Assembly (NCBI RefSeq): GCF_030127145.1
Contig: NZ_CP126158.1
Location: 2,764,451-2,828,450 of the forward strand
From: Halobaculum halobium
Lineage (GTDB): Archaea > Halobacteriota > Halobacteria > Halobacteriales > Haloferacaceae
Length of the DNA: 64,000 bases
Direction of reading: 5' to 3'
Under the pieces are notes generated by a model. That model searched no databases. It saw nothing but the letters and a program-made list of their open reading frames with translations, and was not told the origin of the DNA. Below, one piece after another: positions 31,613-42,527 of the stretch (position 1 is the stretch's first letter; the number at the start of each line of letters is the position of its first letter). The position numbers and the translations under genes are program-made.

Positions 31613-31958
31613 GACCGACAGCGAACCGAAGGACAAGACCGACGTGTACCGCGAGCGGAACCTGAACGCGCTGCTGGCGCTCCGGGCGCTGAGTCTGCTC
31701 GATCAACACAACCTCGCATACGTGCCGATGGGCTACTGGCACGACACCGACGACGTGAACGGCGACGAGTGGGCGGTCGTGTGGGCCGACCTCCCCGACG
31801 AGGGACAGGCGGGCTGGCATGTCCCCACCGAGATGGTCCCCGACTGGCTCCCCGAGCGAGATCCCGAGTACGACGGGTACAGTACGCCCGAGAAGAACCG
31901 CCGGGTGGCGCTCGCGGCCGGCGTCGACCCGGACGCCGCAGGAGTTCGCGAGCCGTGA
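31605..31958 (+). CDS. hypothetical 117-aa protein (copy 2)
   Basis: Same product as 9717-10070. Confidence 0.55.
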   Translation: MSETDSEPKDKTDVYRERNLNALLALRALSLLDQHNLAYVPMGYWHDTDDVNGDEWAVVWADLPDEGQAGWHVPTEMVPDWLPERDPEYDGYSTPEKNRRVALAAGVDPDAAGVREP

Positions 31959-32737
31959 CGCGCCGGCTCCTCGGCGCCATGAGCGGGCACGGGAAGTCCT
32001 TCGTCGGGCAGTCGATCATCGAGCGCAACATCCCCGAGTTCGAGCACGTCGCCGTCCTCGACTTCAAGGACGAGTACCGCGGGCTGGTGAAAGCCGGCTT
32101 CGCCTCTCACTTCATCGTCGGTCCTCGGGAGGCGTCGTGGTCCGTCAAGATGTGGGAGTCGTTCATCGCGGAGAACGGCGCCGTCGTGCTCGCCCGCTAC
32201 AACCTTCCGCCGGAGGAGTGGCGGACGGTCTGTGCCCGCATCATCAAGGCCGCGCGTCGCCTCGGCGACTCTCTCACGGCCATCGACGAGGCGCACTTCG
32301 TCGCCCCGCAGACGGGGAAGGTGCCCGACGCTATCGAGGGGCTGGCAACGACCGGCCGCGGTGAAGGTGCGTCCTCGTTGTGGATCACCCAGCGGCTCGC
32401 GAAGCTGGAAAAGACGGTCGTCTCACAGTGTGACGAAACGGTACTGGGGGCGTTCAAGGCCAAACAGGACCGGAACCAGATCGAGGCCGAGTACCCCGTC
32501 GACGTACACAACCCGTCCGTCTCGCGCGTTCCGTCGCTTCCCGAGGAACTGCACGCGCCGGACGCCGGGCCGGTCCCGCTGCGGCAGTTCGAGGACGACG
32601 CGGGCCACATCATCGGCTCGGAGTGGATATTCGCGAACACGGCCGGCGAGATGGACCGTTGGGACACCCGCGGCTTGGAGATGGAATCGACACACTACGG
32701 CCCGGAAGGCAACCCGATTCACGACCCGAACCTCTGA
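31955..32737 (+). CDS. packaging ATPase (copy 2)
   Basis: Same 260-aa product as 10067-10849; Walker A and B intact. Confidence 0.8.
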   Translation: MTRRLLGAMSGHGKSFVGQSIIERNIPEFEHVAVLDFKDEYRGLVKAGFASHFIVGPREASWSVKMWESFIAENGAVVLARYNLPPEEWRTVCARIIKAARRLGDSLTAIDEAHFVAPQTGKVPDAIEGLATTGRGEGASSLWITQRLAKLEKTVVSQCDETVLGAFKAKQDRNQIEAEYPVDVHNPSVSRVPSLPEELHAPDAGPVPLRQFEDDAGHIIGSEWIFANTAGEMDRWDTRGLEMESTHYGPEGNPIHDPNL

Positions 32738-32739
32738 CC

Positions 32740-32901
32740 ATGGCCCGAGAACGCACCACGCTGAGCGGTGAGGACGCCGAACAGTTCGCGGACATCCGCG
32801 AGGACCTGAGCGAGCACCGCCGCGGCGAGCTCTCGAACGCCGAGGTTGTGCGCCGACTCATGGAGATGTGGGAGAAAGAGCAGTCGCCCGGCCGTCGCTG
32901 A
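32740..32901 (+). CDS. small charged 53-aa protein (copy 2)
   Basis: Same product as 10852-11013. The repeats of gcgacgcaatc follow as in copy 1. Confidence 0.5.
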   Translation: MARERTTLSGEDAEQFADIREDLSEHRRGELSNAEVVRRLMEMWEKEQSPGRR

Positions 32902-32986
32902 TCACCAGCGACGCAATCAGGACACACGCGACGCAATCCCTGCGCAGGCCGCCTTTTTCGCCCCCTCTCATCGGCCCGGGTGTAGC

Positions 32987-33280
32987 ATGGCAGACATGGC
33001 AGAGGCGTTCGACGCACTCGCATCGACCGAACTGTGGGAGTCCGTGGCCGCGATCTTCGCGGGCTTCATGGCCCCCACGGTTCTCAAGAACCTGACTTCC
33101 GGCGTCGCGCCGGACATGGTGAAGGACAACCCCGAGGTATACGGGCTCGCGGTCGCAGCCGGCGGCCAGCTCTCCCCGATGTACTCCTACGAGATCAGCA
33201 TCGGCGGCGGCCTCTACACGGTCGACAAGGCCGCGGAGCGGTTCGACATCAAGTCGACGGTTCAGGGAGTGGGGGCGTAG
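32987..33280 (+). CDS. hydrophobic 97-aa virion protein candidate (copy 2)
   Basis: Same product as 11099-11392. Confidence 0.5.
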   Translation: MADMAEAFDALASTELWESVAAIFAGFMAPTVLKNLTSGVAPDMVKDNPEVYGLAVAAGGQLSPMYSYEISIGGGLYTVDKAAERFDIKSTVQGVGA

Positions 33281-33760
33281 ATGACTGAAACGCTTTCCAA
33301 CCTCGGCACGCGGCAGGTCGAGGCCACCGAGAAGACCAACGTCGTGGATCAGGCGACCTCGGTCCTCGGCTTCTCGCCCATCGACGGGATGGTCCTGGAG
33401 ATCTCGAACATGGGCGGCGCGGGCTTCCCCATCCAGGCGAAGCTCCGCGACTCCAACGACGACCCGCTCCCGCTCGACACGGAGGTGACGATCCGATGGG
33501 ACGCACCCCACCTCGATCAGCCGCAGGTCGTCTCCTACAAGCTCTCGAACATCGGCACGTTCCGCCGTCTGAGCATCAAGGAGCAGCAGAACGAGGAGTA
33601 CCGCGACCGGACCCGTGTCGAACTCAAGGGCTCCGCGCTGGTCGTCGAGGACATCGAGAGCGTCGAGGTGTTCCTCGAGTCCTCGGAGCAGATCGACTGG
33701 GACAACTCGGAGTTCTACTTCGACGACAAGGCCGTGACCGTCCGGTCCGGGGGGGACTGA
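33281..33760 (+). CDS. putative small capsid protein (copy 2)
   Basis: Same 159-aa product as 11393-11872. Confidence 0.55.
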   Translation: MTETLSNLGTRQVEATEKTNVVDQATSVLGFSPIDGMVLEISNMGGAGFPIQAKLRDSNDDPLPLDTEVTIRWDAPHLDQPQVVSYKLSNIGTFRRLSIKEQQNEEYRDRTRVELKGSALVVEDIESVEVFLESSEQIDWDNSEFYFDDKAVTVRSGGD

Positions 33761-33763
33761 GCG

Positions 33764-34498
33764 ATGGCGGACGAATCCGCCGTGCGCTCGCGGCTGAAGT
33801 CGGCCAGCATCAACCGCGACGAGTTCACCAAGGCGAGTTTCGACTTCACCGCCGGCACGCCCGGCGAGCGGACCGAGGTCGCTTCCGTGCAGGTCAACCG
33901 GGCGCACATGCTCCGCGAGACCAACGCCACGGAGTACGCCATCATGGCGTACCAGGAGTTCACGACCGACGGGACTGCGGACAACCAGGAGACGTTCAAC
34001 CTCTCGCACGACCTCATCGACTCCGGAGCGGTCGACACCTCGCTGCTACTGTACGAAGGCGGTTCCGTCGTGCAGCCCGACTCGGTGGACTACGACGCCA
34101 ACACCTTCGACTACACGAGCGGGGGCACCGACACCACGCTGGGCGTCTACTACGCCGCGGGCGATCAGGCCCAGCTCGAACTCGTCAAGGAGGCACCGAA
34201 CGGGACGAAGGAGACCGTCGACTCGCGGCTCATCAACAAGCTGCACCTGCGTGACAACGCCAAGGAGCCGGTGAATCTCTCGCTCGGGCGGTCGTACTGG
34301 CAGCGGTACGTCCCGACCGACTGGACGCTCTCGCTGTACGTCGACGCGCCGTACACGGCGGCGTTCATGCAGGACGTCGACGGCGACGGCGAGCCCGAAC
34401 CGGCGGCCAACGCGCTGCTGTCGATCCCCTACTCGGCAGCCACCGGCTCCATCGAGGGGCTGGGCGCGGTGGTCCGCATGGACGCCGCGAGGCGGTAA
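33764..34498 (+). CDS. putative large capsid protein (copy 2)
   Basis: Same 244-aa product as 11876-12610. Confidence 0.55.
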   Translation: MADESAVRSRLKSASINRDEFTKASFDFTAGTPGERTEVASVQVNRAHMLRETNATEYAIMAYQEFTTDGTADNQETFNLSHDLIDSGAVDTSLLLYEGGSVVQPDSVDYDANTFDYTSGGTDTTLGVYYAAGDQAQLELVKEAPNGTKETVDSRLINKLHLRDNAKEPVNLSLGRSYWQRYVPTDWTLSLYVDAPYTAAFMQDVDGDGEPEPAANALLSIPYSAATGSIEGLGAVVRMDAARR

Positions 34499-34501
34499 AC
34501 A

Positions 34502-34759
34502 ATGTCCGGCGGACTCACGCCGGCCGCGACTGGCGGCGCTCCGACCGGCACCGAGCCGTCGGACCGTCTCACGACCATGACCGACGGCGCCGCCATGCCG
34601 GGGTACGTGGAACCGGGCACGCCGGCACAGCCGGGCGCCCCGGTGTTCGAGAACGCGCTGGCGGGTACCTCGGTGACACCCGAGGACATCCAAGTCGCGG
34701 CGGCGCTCATCAACGTGCTGCTGTTCGCGTCGCTGGTGTACGTGGAGGTGAACCGCTGA
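34502..34759 (+). CDS. small virion membrane protein candidate (copy 2)
   Basis: Same product as 12614-12871. Confidence 0.55.
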   Translation: MSGGLTPAATGGAPTGTEPSDRLTTMTDGAAMPGYVEPGTPAQPGAPVFENALAGTSVTPEDIQVAAALINVLLFASLVYVEVNR

Positions 34760-35352
34760 TGGTGGGCGGACTCACCGGCCCGTCGTGGGACCAGGACGGC
34801 GGCGGTGGCGGGACGACCGACACCACCGACGACACGGACTCCGGCGGCTCGGACGACTCCGGCGGTTCGAGCGACTACACGAACGACACCGAGGACATCG
34901 AGCAGGACCAGACCAGCGACGACCTCGATCTCGGGCAGGCCGACGGTGGCGGGCTCGAATACGACAGCGAGGACTCGGCCGGCAACGTCGTGGACTCGGA
35001 CGGCGACCCGGACACGGGCGGCGTCACCATCATCAGCGACAACAACAGCGACGACCCGGCGGCCGACGACGCCCAGCAGGATCTCACCGACGACGCGCTC
35101 GACACTATCGGGGGCTCGGACGGATCGGACGGTTCGGGCGGGTCGGACGGGTCGGACGACACCGGCGGCATCGAGAGCGGGGTAGTCGACAGCGAGAGCG
35201 GCGAGTACACCGACGGCGCCGACACCGACAACCAGCCGGACAACACGCCCGCCGACACAGAGACACCGGGAGTCGGCGGCGACATCGGCAATCCGGCGCT
35301 GCTGGCGCTGGCACTCGTCGTTGTCGGCTGGGTCATGTACGGGGGTGAGTAG
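34759..35352 (+). CDS. acidic membrane-anchored protein (copy 2)
   Basis: Same product as 12871-13464. Confidence 0.6.
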   Translation: MVGGLTGPSWDQDGGGGGTTDTTDDTDSGGSDDSGGSSDYTNDTEDIEQDQTSDDLDLGQADGGGLEYDSEDSAGNVVDSDGDPDTGGVTIISDNNSDDPAADDAQQDLTDDALDTIGGSDGSDGSGGSDGSDDTGGIESGVVDSESGEYTDGADTDNQPDNTPADTETPGVGGDIGNPALLALALVVVGWVMYGGE

Positions 35353-35355
35353 CCC

Positions 35356-35955
35356 GTGGCGGATGTTCGAGTTCGGCGCGTCGAGTTCGAGGGTCCGGCC
35401 GCGGCGGGGGTTCCGATCCCGATCCGCGTCGGCGTCAACAACAACGAGACGGCCGCGTTCTCGTGGGAGGAGAAGACCTGCAACACCGGCGGCGAGTACG
35501 GACACAAGACCGACGTAACCCTCGTCATCCGCGACGCTGCCGGCGAGAAGGTCTTTGATGAGACGGTCCGCGAGTGCGTCCCCCGGAACCGTGTGGGGCA
35601 GATGCTCGGGGCGAACGCGGCTGTCGAGTTCGACCCGGAGCTTCCGGCGGGAGAGTACACGGTGGAGGCGACCGTTTCGGTCATCAAGGAGGAGCGGACG
35701 CACTCCAGTACGCCGCGGTCCCTGACCGTCGAGGAGGACAGCAGCGCGCTTCCTGGTGGCGACGACCCCGGCGGATCGAATCCGTTCGGCGGGGGCGGCG
35801 ACGACCAAAGCGATGACGGCGGAAACAACCCGTTCGGCGGCTCGGGCGACGCGCTCGGGCTGCCGAACAGCAAGGTCGTGCTGGCGCTCGTCGCGCTGCT
35901 GGCTATCGCGTGGCTGGCGAACAGCGCGAGCAACACCGCGGAGGCGTTCACATGA
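35356..35955 (+). CDS. Ig-like membrane-anchored protein (copy 2)
   Basis: Same product as 13468-14067. Confidence 0.6.
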   Translation: MADVRVRRVEFEGPAAAGVPIPIRVGVNNNETAAFSWEEKTCNTGGEYGHKTDVTLVIRDAAGEKVFDETVRECVPRNRVGQMLGANAAVEFDPELPAGEYTVEATVSVIKEERTHSSTPRSLTVEEDSSALPGGDDPGGSNPFGGGGDDQSDDGGNNPFGGSGDALGLPNSKVVLALVALLAIAWLANSASNTAEAFT

Positions 35956-36224
35956 TGGACCTACTGGCGAGCTACGCGGTGCAGGTGTCAGCGGGTATCA
36001 CCGCCACGTCGGCGCTCGGCATCCTCTACGAGGCCCACCGGATGCGCGGCGCTGTCGAGCGGAATAGCGAGCGGGGCGCAGCGAACAAGACGCGGTCCAT
36101 CGGCAATCGCCGGTGGCTCCAACGCTTCGGGGCGCGGCTCGTTGGCAACGAGAAGTACCAGCCGCCGCACCGCTTCGACCCGGACGAGGAACCGCGACCC
36201 GACGGAGGGCGACAGGATGGCTAA
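35952..36224 (+). CDS. small membrane protein, 90 aa (copy 2)
   Basis: Same product as 14064-14336; the last undamaged gene before the scrambled block. Confidence 0.5.
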   Translation: MMDLLASYAVQVSAGITATSALGILYEAHRMRGAVERNSERGAANKTRSIGNRRWLQRFGARLVGNEKYQPPHRFDPDEEPRPDGGRQDG

Positions 36225-37350
36225 CATCGAGAACACCGAGTACGAGGACATGACGGACGAGGAACTGAAGCGGGTCCGGGAGAAGATGGACCGACGCACA
36301 CCGGCCGGACCGGGCGGCCGTGAGCAGTGCGACGGACAACCGACAATCGAAGCGGCGATCGCTGGCGTTCTACGACCGACTCCTCCCGAGCGAGGCTGCG
36401 TGTCGATCGCCCATCGCGCGTCACCAAGAACCCCGACCCCGGACGGACGGTTCCCTTCAGACGACGGCGCGTACAGGACACGCCGAGTGCTGGACGACTC
36501 CGGCGAGAACGGGCGGTGACGGGTGGACTACGTTCACGACCACCGACGCAGTCCCGGTAGCGTGTTCTATCTCGCCGATTCTCTGCCACTGGCTCGGAAG
36601 GTCCGCGGCGACGATCTACGACGGCGATCCGCGACACCGACGAGGGAGACAGCGACAATACCGGGCCGCGACGGCCAACGTCGGACCACCGACCGACATC
36701 GACGACATGACGCGCTACACCTTCGCGGCGGCGCACGCACGAACCGCGGCTTTCGACGACTCCCGACGTAATCAATCCGGACCAACAGCGTCGGGAGCCG
36801 ACCCCGAGACGCGTCGGCGTCAACCACGATCCAGCCGCGTCGGTTTCGACGCAGAAGGTCGAAGGGGCGAGTGCCTGAGAATGGTACTTGGCGGGATACC
36901 ACGACGCAGGAGGTCCAGACAAAATTCGACTCCCGTTCGTGACGCTCGGCGAGAACGGAGACCCGAGCGCGGACCACCGGCGAACGCGGTGCAGTTCGCC
37001 CGACAAGCACGGATGTAACACGCAAACGCCCGGCTCGTCGGAACGCTACGACAGCCTGACGCAAGCGATTTCGTCGCACGTCGACTGGCGGCGACCGACG
37101 CCGAAACCCTTGCCGTCTCTCGACGTGCCTGAGGGAGCTGGAGTGCTGGTCGACGTACAAATCCGACAACTCGGGCGACGTGTTCGCGTCGGTGACGCCG
37201 ACACACAGGAGTCGCCGCTGACGACCGGCCGTACGCCCGACTCGCTGTTGTTCGAGCGTCACGAGATACGTCACTCGACACTCCACGTTTCGGACGCCGA
37301 ACGCTGGGTGACAGCTGTCGTGGTCACGTTCGAGCCGGAGGCGAGTTCGA
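36217..37350 (+). pseudogene. scrambled counterpart of three genes (copy 2)
   Basis: Corresponds to 14329-15248 of copy 1. From 36291 on, extra bases appear every few positions, with some substitutions and deletions, giving 215 net extra bases. Short clean stretches remain (for example about 37109-37153). None of the three reading frames survives. Insertions ignore codon structure, so this is raw-read noise rather than evolved sequence. Confidence 0.8.
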
Positions 37351-37353
37351 AGC

Positions 37354-37560
37354 GTGCTCGAAAGCATTTCGAGCATCAGCGGATCGAACCTCGGGTACCT
37401 CCTGTTTGGGATACTCCTGGGGCTGGGCGTCCCGTTTCGGTACGGTATGGAACGGATCCGGGGACTATCCCGCGCAGCACTCGACAGACTCCCGTACAAG
37501 CCGCCGCAGACGAGCCGATCCGACCGAGAGAACACCAAGACCGACATGGAGGACAACTAA
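37354..37560 (+). CDS. single-span membrane protein, 68 aa (copy 2)
   Basis: Same product as 15251-15457; sequence is clean again from here. Confidence 0.55.
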   Translation: MLESISSISGSNLGYLLFGILLGLGVPFRYGMERIRGLSRAALDRLPYKPPQTSRSDRENTKTDMEDN

Positions 37561-38565
37561 ATGCCAGAGAGAACGCCGGCGACCGGCCCGAACGCGATTC
37601 GGGGAAGAGACATCGAACCTAAATCGGTAAGTACAGAGGAATCGTTTACCGATCCAGGGAATAGGACACACACGCGCAAACTGCCCTTGAGAGATGCAAT
37701 AGAAGTTGATATTGCGAGTGGCGACAGCATCCAAGCCGCAATCGATGAGGCAGCCGCCCCAGATTCACGGAGGAGTGGATCGGTCAGAATCCAAAAAGGT
37801 CCCATCACTAACGACTTCCTCGGAGACGTGTCCGCAAACGATACGTTGCCAATCACAATCGAGGGTGGCGTCACGCTCTCGCTATCAGGGGTGTGGCTCC
37901 GAGAGACGGCATCGTCAGCCGGTTCGGTGTTCGATTTGAAGCCAAACGCAACTGTCTACGCCGATGGGGCAATGCTATCGGAGTCGAGCGGTGTTGGGTC
38001 GTGGTTTCGATTTAACGCGGATCTTGAATCTATTGCGAGCCAAGATCAAACGGCTGTCTACGGCTACCCCCGTGTTGACACGACTAACGGCACCCCAATT
38101 GTTGAGTTTCGACAGACGAACGGGAATAGCGTTGTCGGCGGGTACGCCGAAGTCCACGCGTGGAACGCGGGCGGCGTCGCGCGCTTTCATTCTGGCGGAG
38201 CAAACGGCTGGGCGAATATGAATCGTGTGGAGGTCCGCGGCAACGTTTCTGCTGGGGAGGCTTTTGTGTTTGATTACGATGATGGCGTTGAAGTCACCCT
38301 CAACGTGGTCAATTCACACGGGTTGAATTTCACCGGCGGCGATCGGATCGCACTCTTCGACAACGCGGACTCAACTACTGCCGGAGTGCGGGCAAACGTG
38401 TTGCGAGGGACGATGTTTGACGTTGCGTCAGTAACGACCCCGTGGGAATGGACAGCCAACTGCGACAGTAATAACAAGGTTATCCGCAGGTGGCCAACCG
38501 TCGCGGCAGGGATAAACGACTCTGGGGACGAGACGAACGAAGCGGTCGCCGACATGACGATCTAA
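37561..38565 (+). CDS. beta-helix spike candidate (copy 2)
   Basis: Same 334-aa product as 15458-16462. Confidence 0.6.
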   Translation: MPERTPATGPNAIRGRDIEPKSVSTEESFTDPGNRTHTRKLPLRDAIEVDIASGDSIQAAIDEAAAPDSRRSGSVRIQKGPITNDFLGDVSANDTLPITIEGGVTLSLSGVWLRETASSAGSVFDLKPNATVYADGAMLSESSGVGSWFRFNADLESIASQDQTAVYGYPRVDTTNGTPIVEFRQTNGNSVVGGYAEVHAWNAGGVARFHSGGANGWANMNRVEVRGNVSAGEAFVFDYDDGVEVTLNVVNSHGLNFTGGDRIALFDNADSTTAGVRANVLRGTMFDVASVTTPWEWTANCDSNNKVIRRWPTVAAGINDSGDETNEAVADMTI

Positions 38566-38662
38566 AAACTCGGATTGGCACCTCATTTTTCAGTCTTTCC
38601 AGCCGAGTGTTCCAACGGATTGGCAAAGTCTAAATTCGGAGCGATGTAGGCATGCATATCGA

Positions 38663-39861
38663 ATGCGACCTCAAATCTATACTCGCCTTTTTGCTCTACT
38701 ACTTTCTTTGCCGATCATCGGCCACTTCATTCCGTACGGTTTTGATCTCGGCTTATATATTACACCGCGTATGATAGGTGTCTTTTTTGTAGGTTCTTTC
38801 GCATTTATAACGGCAATCAAAGAACGATATGTCAGGCTCACGCACTCGGATATTGGAATTTTTGTTCTACTCTCTATCTTGATCGCCAGTTCATCTTGGT
38901 CTCCAAGTCCATACGAATCTATGCGCCGAGCTATTGATCTCGGCTTAATGATGATTTATTATGGATCTATCGTAGTATATCTCGGTCGAGATGATGCTCT
39001 ACAGGAACTCATCCGAGTACTTCTAATTATCTCGACTTTGTGGGTAGGATACGGAGTGTTCGAGATCGCTTTCGGCGACCTCACGCAGGTATTGTCCCGT
39101 ATATTAGCCGAAACGAACTTTCGCGCAATCTCTTAGCTCTCATCCCACTCATGGCACTCGTCACCCATTGGAAGACCGGATGGACAAAAGTGGCGTACGT
39201 GGGGCTGACTGCGTCTATGATTTTCCTCATTCCTCTTTCGGGTTCCCGGGGAGGTATCGTTGGGCTTGTTTTCGTACTTGGTGCATTGACTATACTGTTT
39301 CTTCGGTCTATCGCCGAACTGGAACTCTTGAGACTACTTCCAGCTGGAGCTGTGGCAGTCATATTATTCGGCCTCGTTGTACTTGCTGCAGTCCATATCG
39401 GCATATTCCCACAAAGACTAACGAGTATCCCGCTCACAGCGGGCGCGTTCTCGCCTGAGGTTTTGGGACCGCAGCGCTATGATGTTCACAAAGCGGAGCT
39501 TGTTACAATTCAGCGGCACTGGTTGACTGGTGTCGGATACGAAGGGTTTGTTGTCTTGACTGAGAAAATGTACGAGATCGGCTCCTTCCGGGCACACAAT
39601 CTGATTACACGTGTCTGGATGGCGGCTGGTATTGGACCAGTTCTCATACTGCTGGCAACCGGATTATCCATCATTCGCAATTATACTCGAGCGATCTACA
39701 ATCTGGATAGTATAGATCAGATGTACCTCTCAGCACTCTTTATTGGATTTGGTGGGATCACCGTCGCCGGAATGGTCAACATCGTGATTGACGAGCCACT
39801 TTGGTATGTCTTGATTGCTGTCGGGAGCAACTTGATTCCGGAAGAATCCAATAGGAGTTGA
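38663..39861 (+). pseudogene. O-antigen ligase-like protein, frameshifted (copy 2)
   Basis: A single T is missing at about 39086 (acgcaggt for acgctaggt). The upstream frame ends early at 39136; the rest, with SGSRGG and AHN motifs, is intact in the next frame. Confidence 0.7.
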
Positions 39862-39874
39862 ATGCTCATTAATT

Positions 39875-39999
39875 GGCTCTGTTGAAACCCTCTTGCTGTC
39901 GTGCGATTTGTTGAGACGGTAATTTAGCACCGTAACCGAGAAAATCGGTCAGGAGACTCGCTCTTGCCAATGTCAGATCTGAAGGATTTCAACAGAGCC
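39875..39999. mobile_element. 125-bp MITE (copy 2)
   Basis: Same ends and same cattaatt duplications as at 17773, so the insertion predates the duplication of the provirus. Confidence 0.85.
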
Positions 40000-40070
40000 C
40001 ATTAATTGAATTCACACGAATTGAGTACATGCGTTCAAATCTAAATTTGACATTTTGATGCCAATCTCAT

Positions 40071-41087
40071 TCATAGGTCCTCTGAATTCGAATGCAGACG
40101 CAAGAGGATCAGCTCGGCCGTGAGTACAGAGAAAAATGGCATGACGAATACCCAATAGTATCTGAGTGATTTAATGAATAATGTGCAGAAATAGAGCACA
40201 GAGAGAATCAATGATTGTCCCAAAACAGAATTTGGGCTTGAAGCAATTATCTGGATTGGTTGGCTTCGAACCTTCCGAGATATCAAAATTGCTGCGGGAA
40301 CACAAACGTGAACAGTCGACACAATCACAAGACCAAGTAAACTCACCCAACGTATCGGATTTATAAGCGGATTTCGCACAGGAGTAGCAACGTAATCTCC
40401 CGCAGCAAGCACCGAGGACAAAATAGCTTGCTGGAATGACTCAACACCCCAGATAACCCCAACAGTGCCATAACTGACTGCAATGACAAGCAACCCAGCA
40501 GAAATATAAGAGAATACCCACTCGCGGGTACGCTTGCTTCGATGAATACCCCAGAGCAAAATTGGTATTGCCGCTAATGCAGTATATTGAGAGAACATCG
40601 CACCTGTGGCGATACTGACGCCTTTCGCGAATGGCTTCTCAGTATAAAGGGCGAAGAGGAGACATACGACGGCAACTGAGCGGACATTAAGGATAGTTCC
40701 ATTGATCAACGGGAGAGTAGATAGGTAGAGTAGTGCAGCGGCTTCACCAAATATCAAAGAGTAGTCTTGAGCAACCCATCGATAGAGTAAGACTGCTGCA
40801 AGTGCATTAGATAATCCAACAAATGCAAAGAACGAAAGCTCGTATTGTCCCGTTTGATAAAATAATACATTGAGGATCTCAAAGAGAGGTGGTTTGTTGT
40901 CGCCCGCATTGCCGAGGTAAAGTGCCTCTCCAGAACTAACTGCTTCCGCGACGGGATACCAGACTTCCCGCGCATCGAAAAACAAATTCGAAAGACCTGC
41001 TCGCACCATTAGGAATTGGTAAGAAGCCTGGCCAATGGCTACTGTGGCAAGAAATATAGTAGCGAGACGTTCCCGATTCACAATCAC
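40071..41087 (-). CDS. GT-C membrane glycosyltransferase (copy 2)
   Basis: Same 338-aa product as 17969-18985. Confidence 0.7.
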   Translation of the reverse strand: MIVNRERLATIFLATVAIGQASYQFLMVRAGLSNLFFDAREVWYPVAEAVSSGEALYLGNAGDNKPPLFEILNVLFYQTGQYELSFFAFVGLSNALAAVLLYRWVAQDYSLIFGEAAALLYLSTLPLINGTILNVRSVAVVCLLFALYTEKPFAKGVSIATGAMFSQYTALAAIPILLWGIHRSKRTREWVFSYISAGLLVIAVSYGTVGVIWGVESFQQAILSSVLAAGDYVATPVRNPLINPIRWVSLLGLVIVSTVHVCVPAAILISRKVRSQPIQIIASSPNSVLGQSLILSVLYFCTLFIKSLRYYWVFVMPFFSVLTAELILLRLHSNSEDL

Positions 41088-41351
41088 AAGGGTAAATGGA
41101 AATTCTTGTAATATTAACTGTTGTTCTTCAGCGATGCCAGGGGAATACTGAGAACTTGTTAGCGGCCGATTCTTCTTTGACGCGGTGAAATGAAGTTCGC
41201 GAGTGTATCAGGAACCCCGGCAACCACCACCCTGAAATTAGTACTCGATTCTGCGCTCGGATGTGTACTGATCCGGTGTCCGGAGAATCCCCCGAGGGGT
41301 GGGGCTGAACTTTAGTCCCTGCCCAGACTGGGCGTAAAGACTAGATATTAA

Positions 41352-42026
41352 GTGCTCGAAGTGGTGGGCGTGACCGTCGCCTGTTACACCCGCGTTTCCA
41401 CCGCGAAGCAGAACCTCGAACGGCAGTTGACTTCGACGAAGCAGTACGCCGAGGACACCCTCGGCGCGTCGCTCGCCGAGATCGAGGTCTACCGCGACAA
41501 GTCGAGTGGCACCAACACCGCCCGCGACGCCTACCAGCGGCTCATGTCCGACGCGGAGGCCGGCGAGATCGACGCCGTCGTTGCGCACGAGGTCTCGCGC
41601 GTCGCCCGCTCCATCACCGACCTGGAGCGCACCGCCGAGCGGCTGCGAGAGGCTGGCGTCGAGCTGCACATCGTCTCCGAGTCGCTGGTGATGAAGCCCG
41701 ACGAGGAAGATCCGTACCAGCGCGCGCTCTTTCAGATGCTCGGTGTGTTCGGCGAGTTGGAAGCGCGGATCAAGCGTCAGAACATCCGCGAGGGGATCGC
41801 GGCGCGCCAGGACTCCGATGAGTATCGGCACGGTCCCGCGCCGCTGGGGTTCGAGAAGGACGACGGTCGGCTCGTCGAGGGCAGCGACTACCACCGCGTC
41901 GTTACCGTGCTGGAGCAGGTCGCCGCCGACGAGATGAGCCAGCGCGCGGCGGCGCAGGAACTCGATGCCGGTCGGAAGACGGTCCGGCGGGCGGTGAACG
42001 AGCGCGCAGAACTGTACGGGTTGTAG
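41352..42026 (+). CDS. serine recombinase (copy 2)
   Basis: Same 224-aa product as 19250-19924; the GCCCAG/CTGGGC dyad and TATA box upstream are also present. Confidence 0.85.
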   Translation: MLEVVGVTVACYTRVSTAKQNLERQLTSTKQYAEDTLGASLAEIEVYRDKSSGTNTARDAYQRLMSDAEAGEIDAVVAHEVSRVARSITDLERTAERLREAGVELHIVSESLVMKPDEEDPYQRALFQMLGVFGELEARIKRQNIREGIAARQDSDEYRHGPAPLGFEKDDGRLVEGSDYHRVVTVLEQVAADEMSQRAAAQELDAGRKTVRRAVNERAELYGL

Positions 42027-42027
42027 C

Positions 42028-42225
42028 CTACTGCCGCCGACCGTATGACATTCCGAGGCGCCACATCAGCGGGACTGCGATCATCGGGATGAACGCCGCC
42101 GTGTTCGTTGGCTGGAGCGCGCCGAGAACTGCTGCCGCAGTCGCTACGACGGCCGCGATCGTCTGAACCCATCGGTTCCCGAGTAACCCATCCACCGCGT
42201 CGCCTGCGGTCGGCTCTTCTGACAT
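42028..42225 (-). CDS. small two-span membrane protein, 65 aa (copy 2)
   Basis: Same product as 19926-20123. Confidence 0.55.
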   Translation of the reverse strand: MSEEPTAGDAVDGLLGNRWVQTIAAVVATAAAVLGALQPTNTAAFIPMIAVPLMWRLGMSYGRRQ

Positions 42226-42284
42226 AATTCCGATTCCTCAACAGACCGTCTTAGTTTCGACGGTAAGTTAACATAATCAACGAG

Positions 42285-42527
42285 TTACTCGCGGCGCGGT
42301 GCATACTGTATTTCGCGCCCCAGACCGTCCCTCCGTGTCGCTTTTCTGTTTTGCATATATCTGAGAGCGTAAGAAGCTCCGAGAAGACATACCAGTGAAA
42401 GCGGGACAAGAGTGAGTGTCGAAGCGATACCCGATCCGGCTACTTCTGATGCGGTTATTCCTGTAACAATCCCGATGGCGCCGTTTTCTAACACACGCTG
42501 ATCCCACGGCAATCGATCAACTGTCAT
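42285..42527 (-). CDS. small two-span membrane protein, 80 aa (copy 2)
   Basis: Same product as 20183-20425. Confidence 0.5.
   Translation of the reverse strand: MTVDRLPWDQRVLENGAIGIVTGITASEVAGSGIASTLTLVPLSLVCLLGASYALRYMQNRKATRRDGLGREIQYAPRRE

Noticed and set aside
36291..37350. Copy 2 block as a diversity-generating or hypermutated region
   Set aside because: Changes are mostly insertions in all codon positions, no template repeat or reverse transcriptase is present, and all frames are destroyed.
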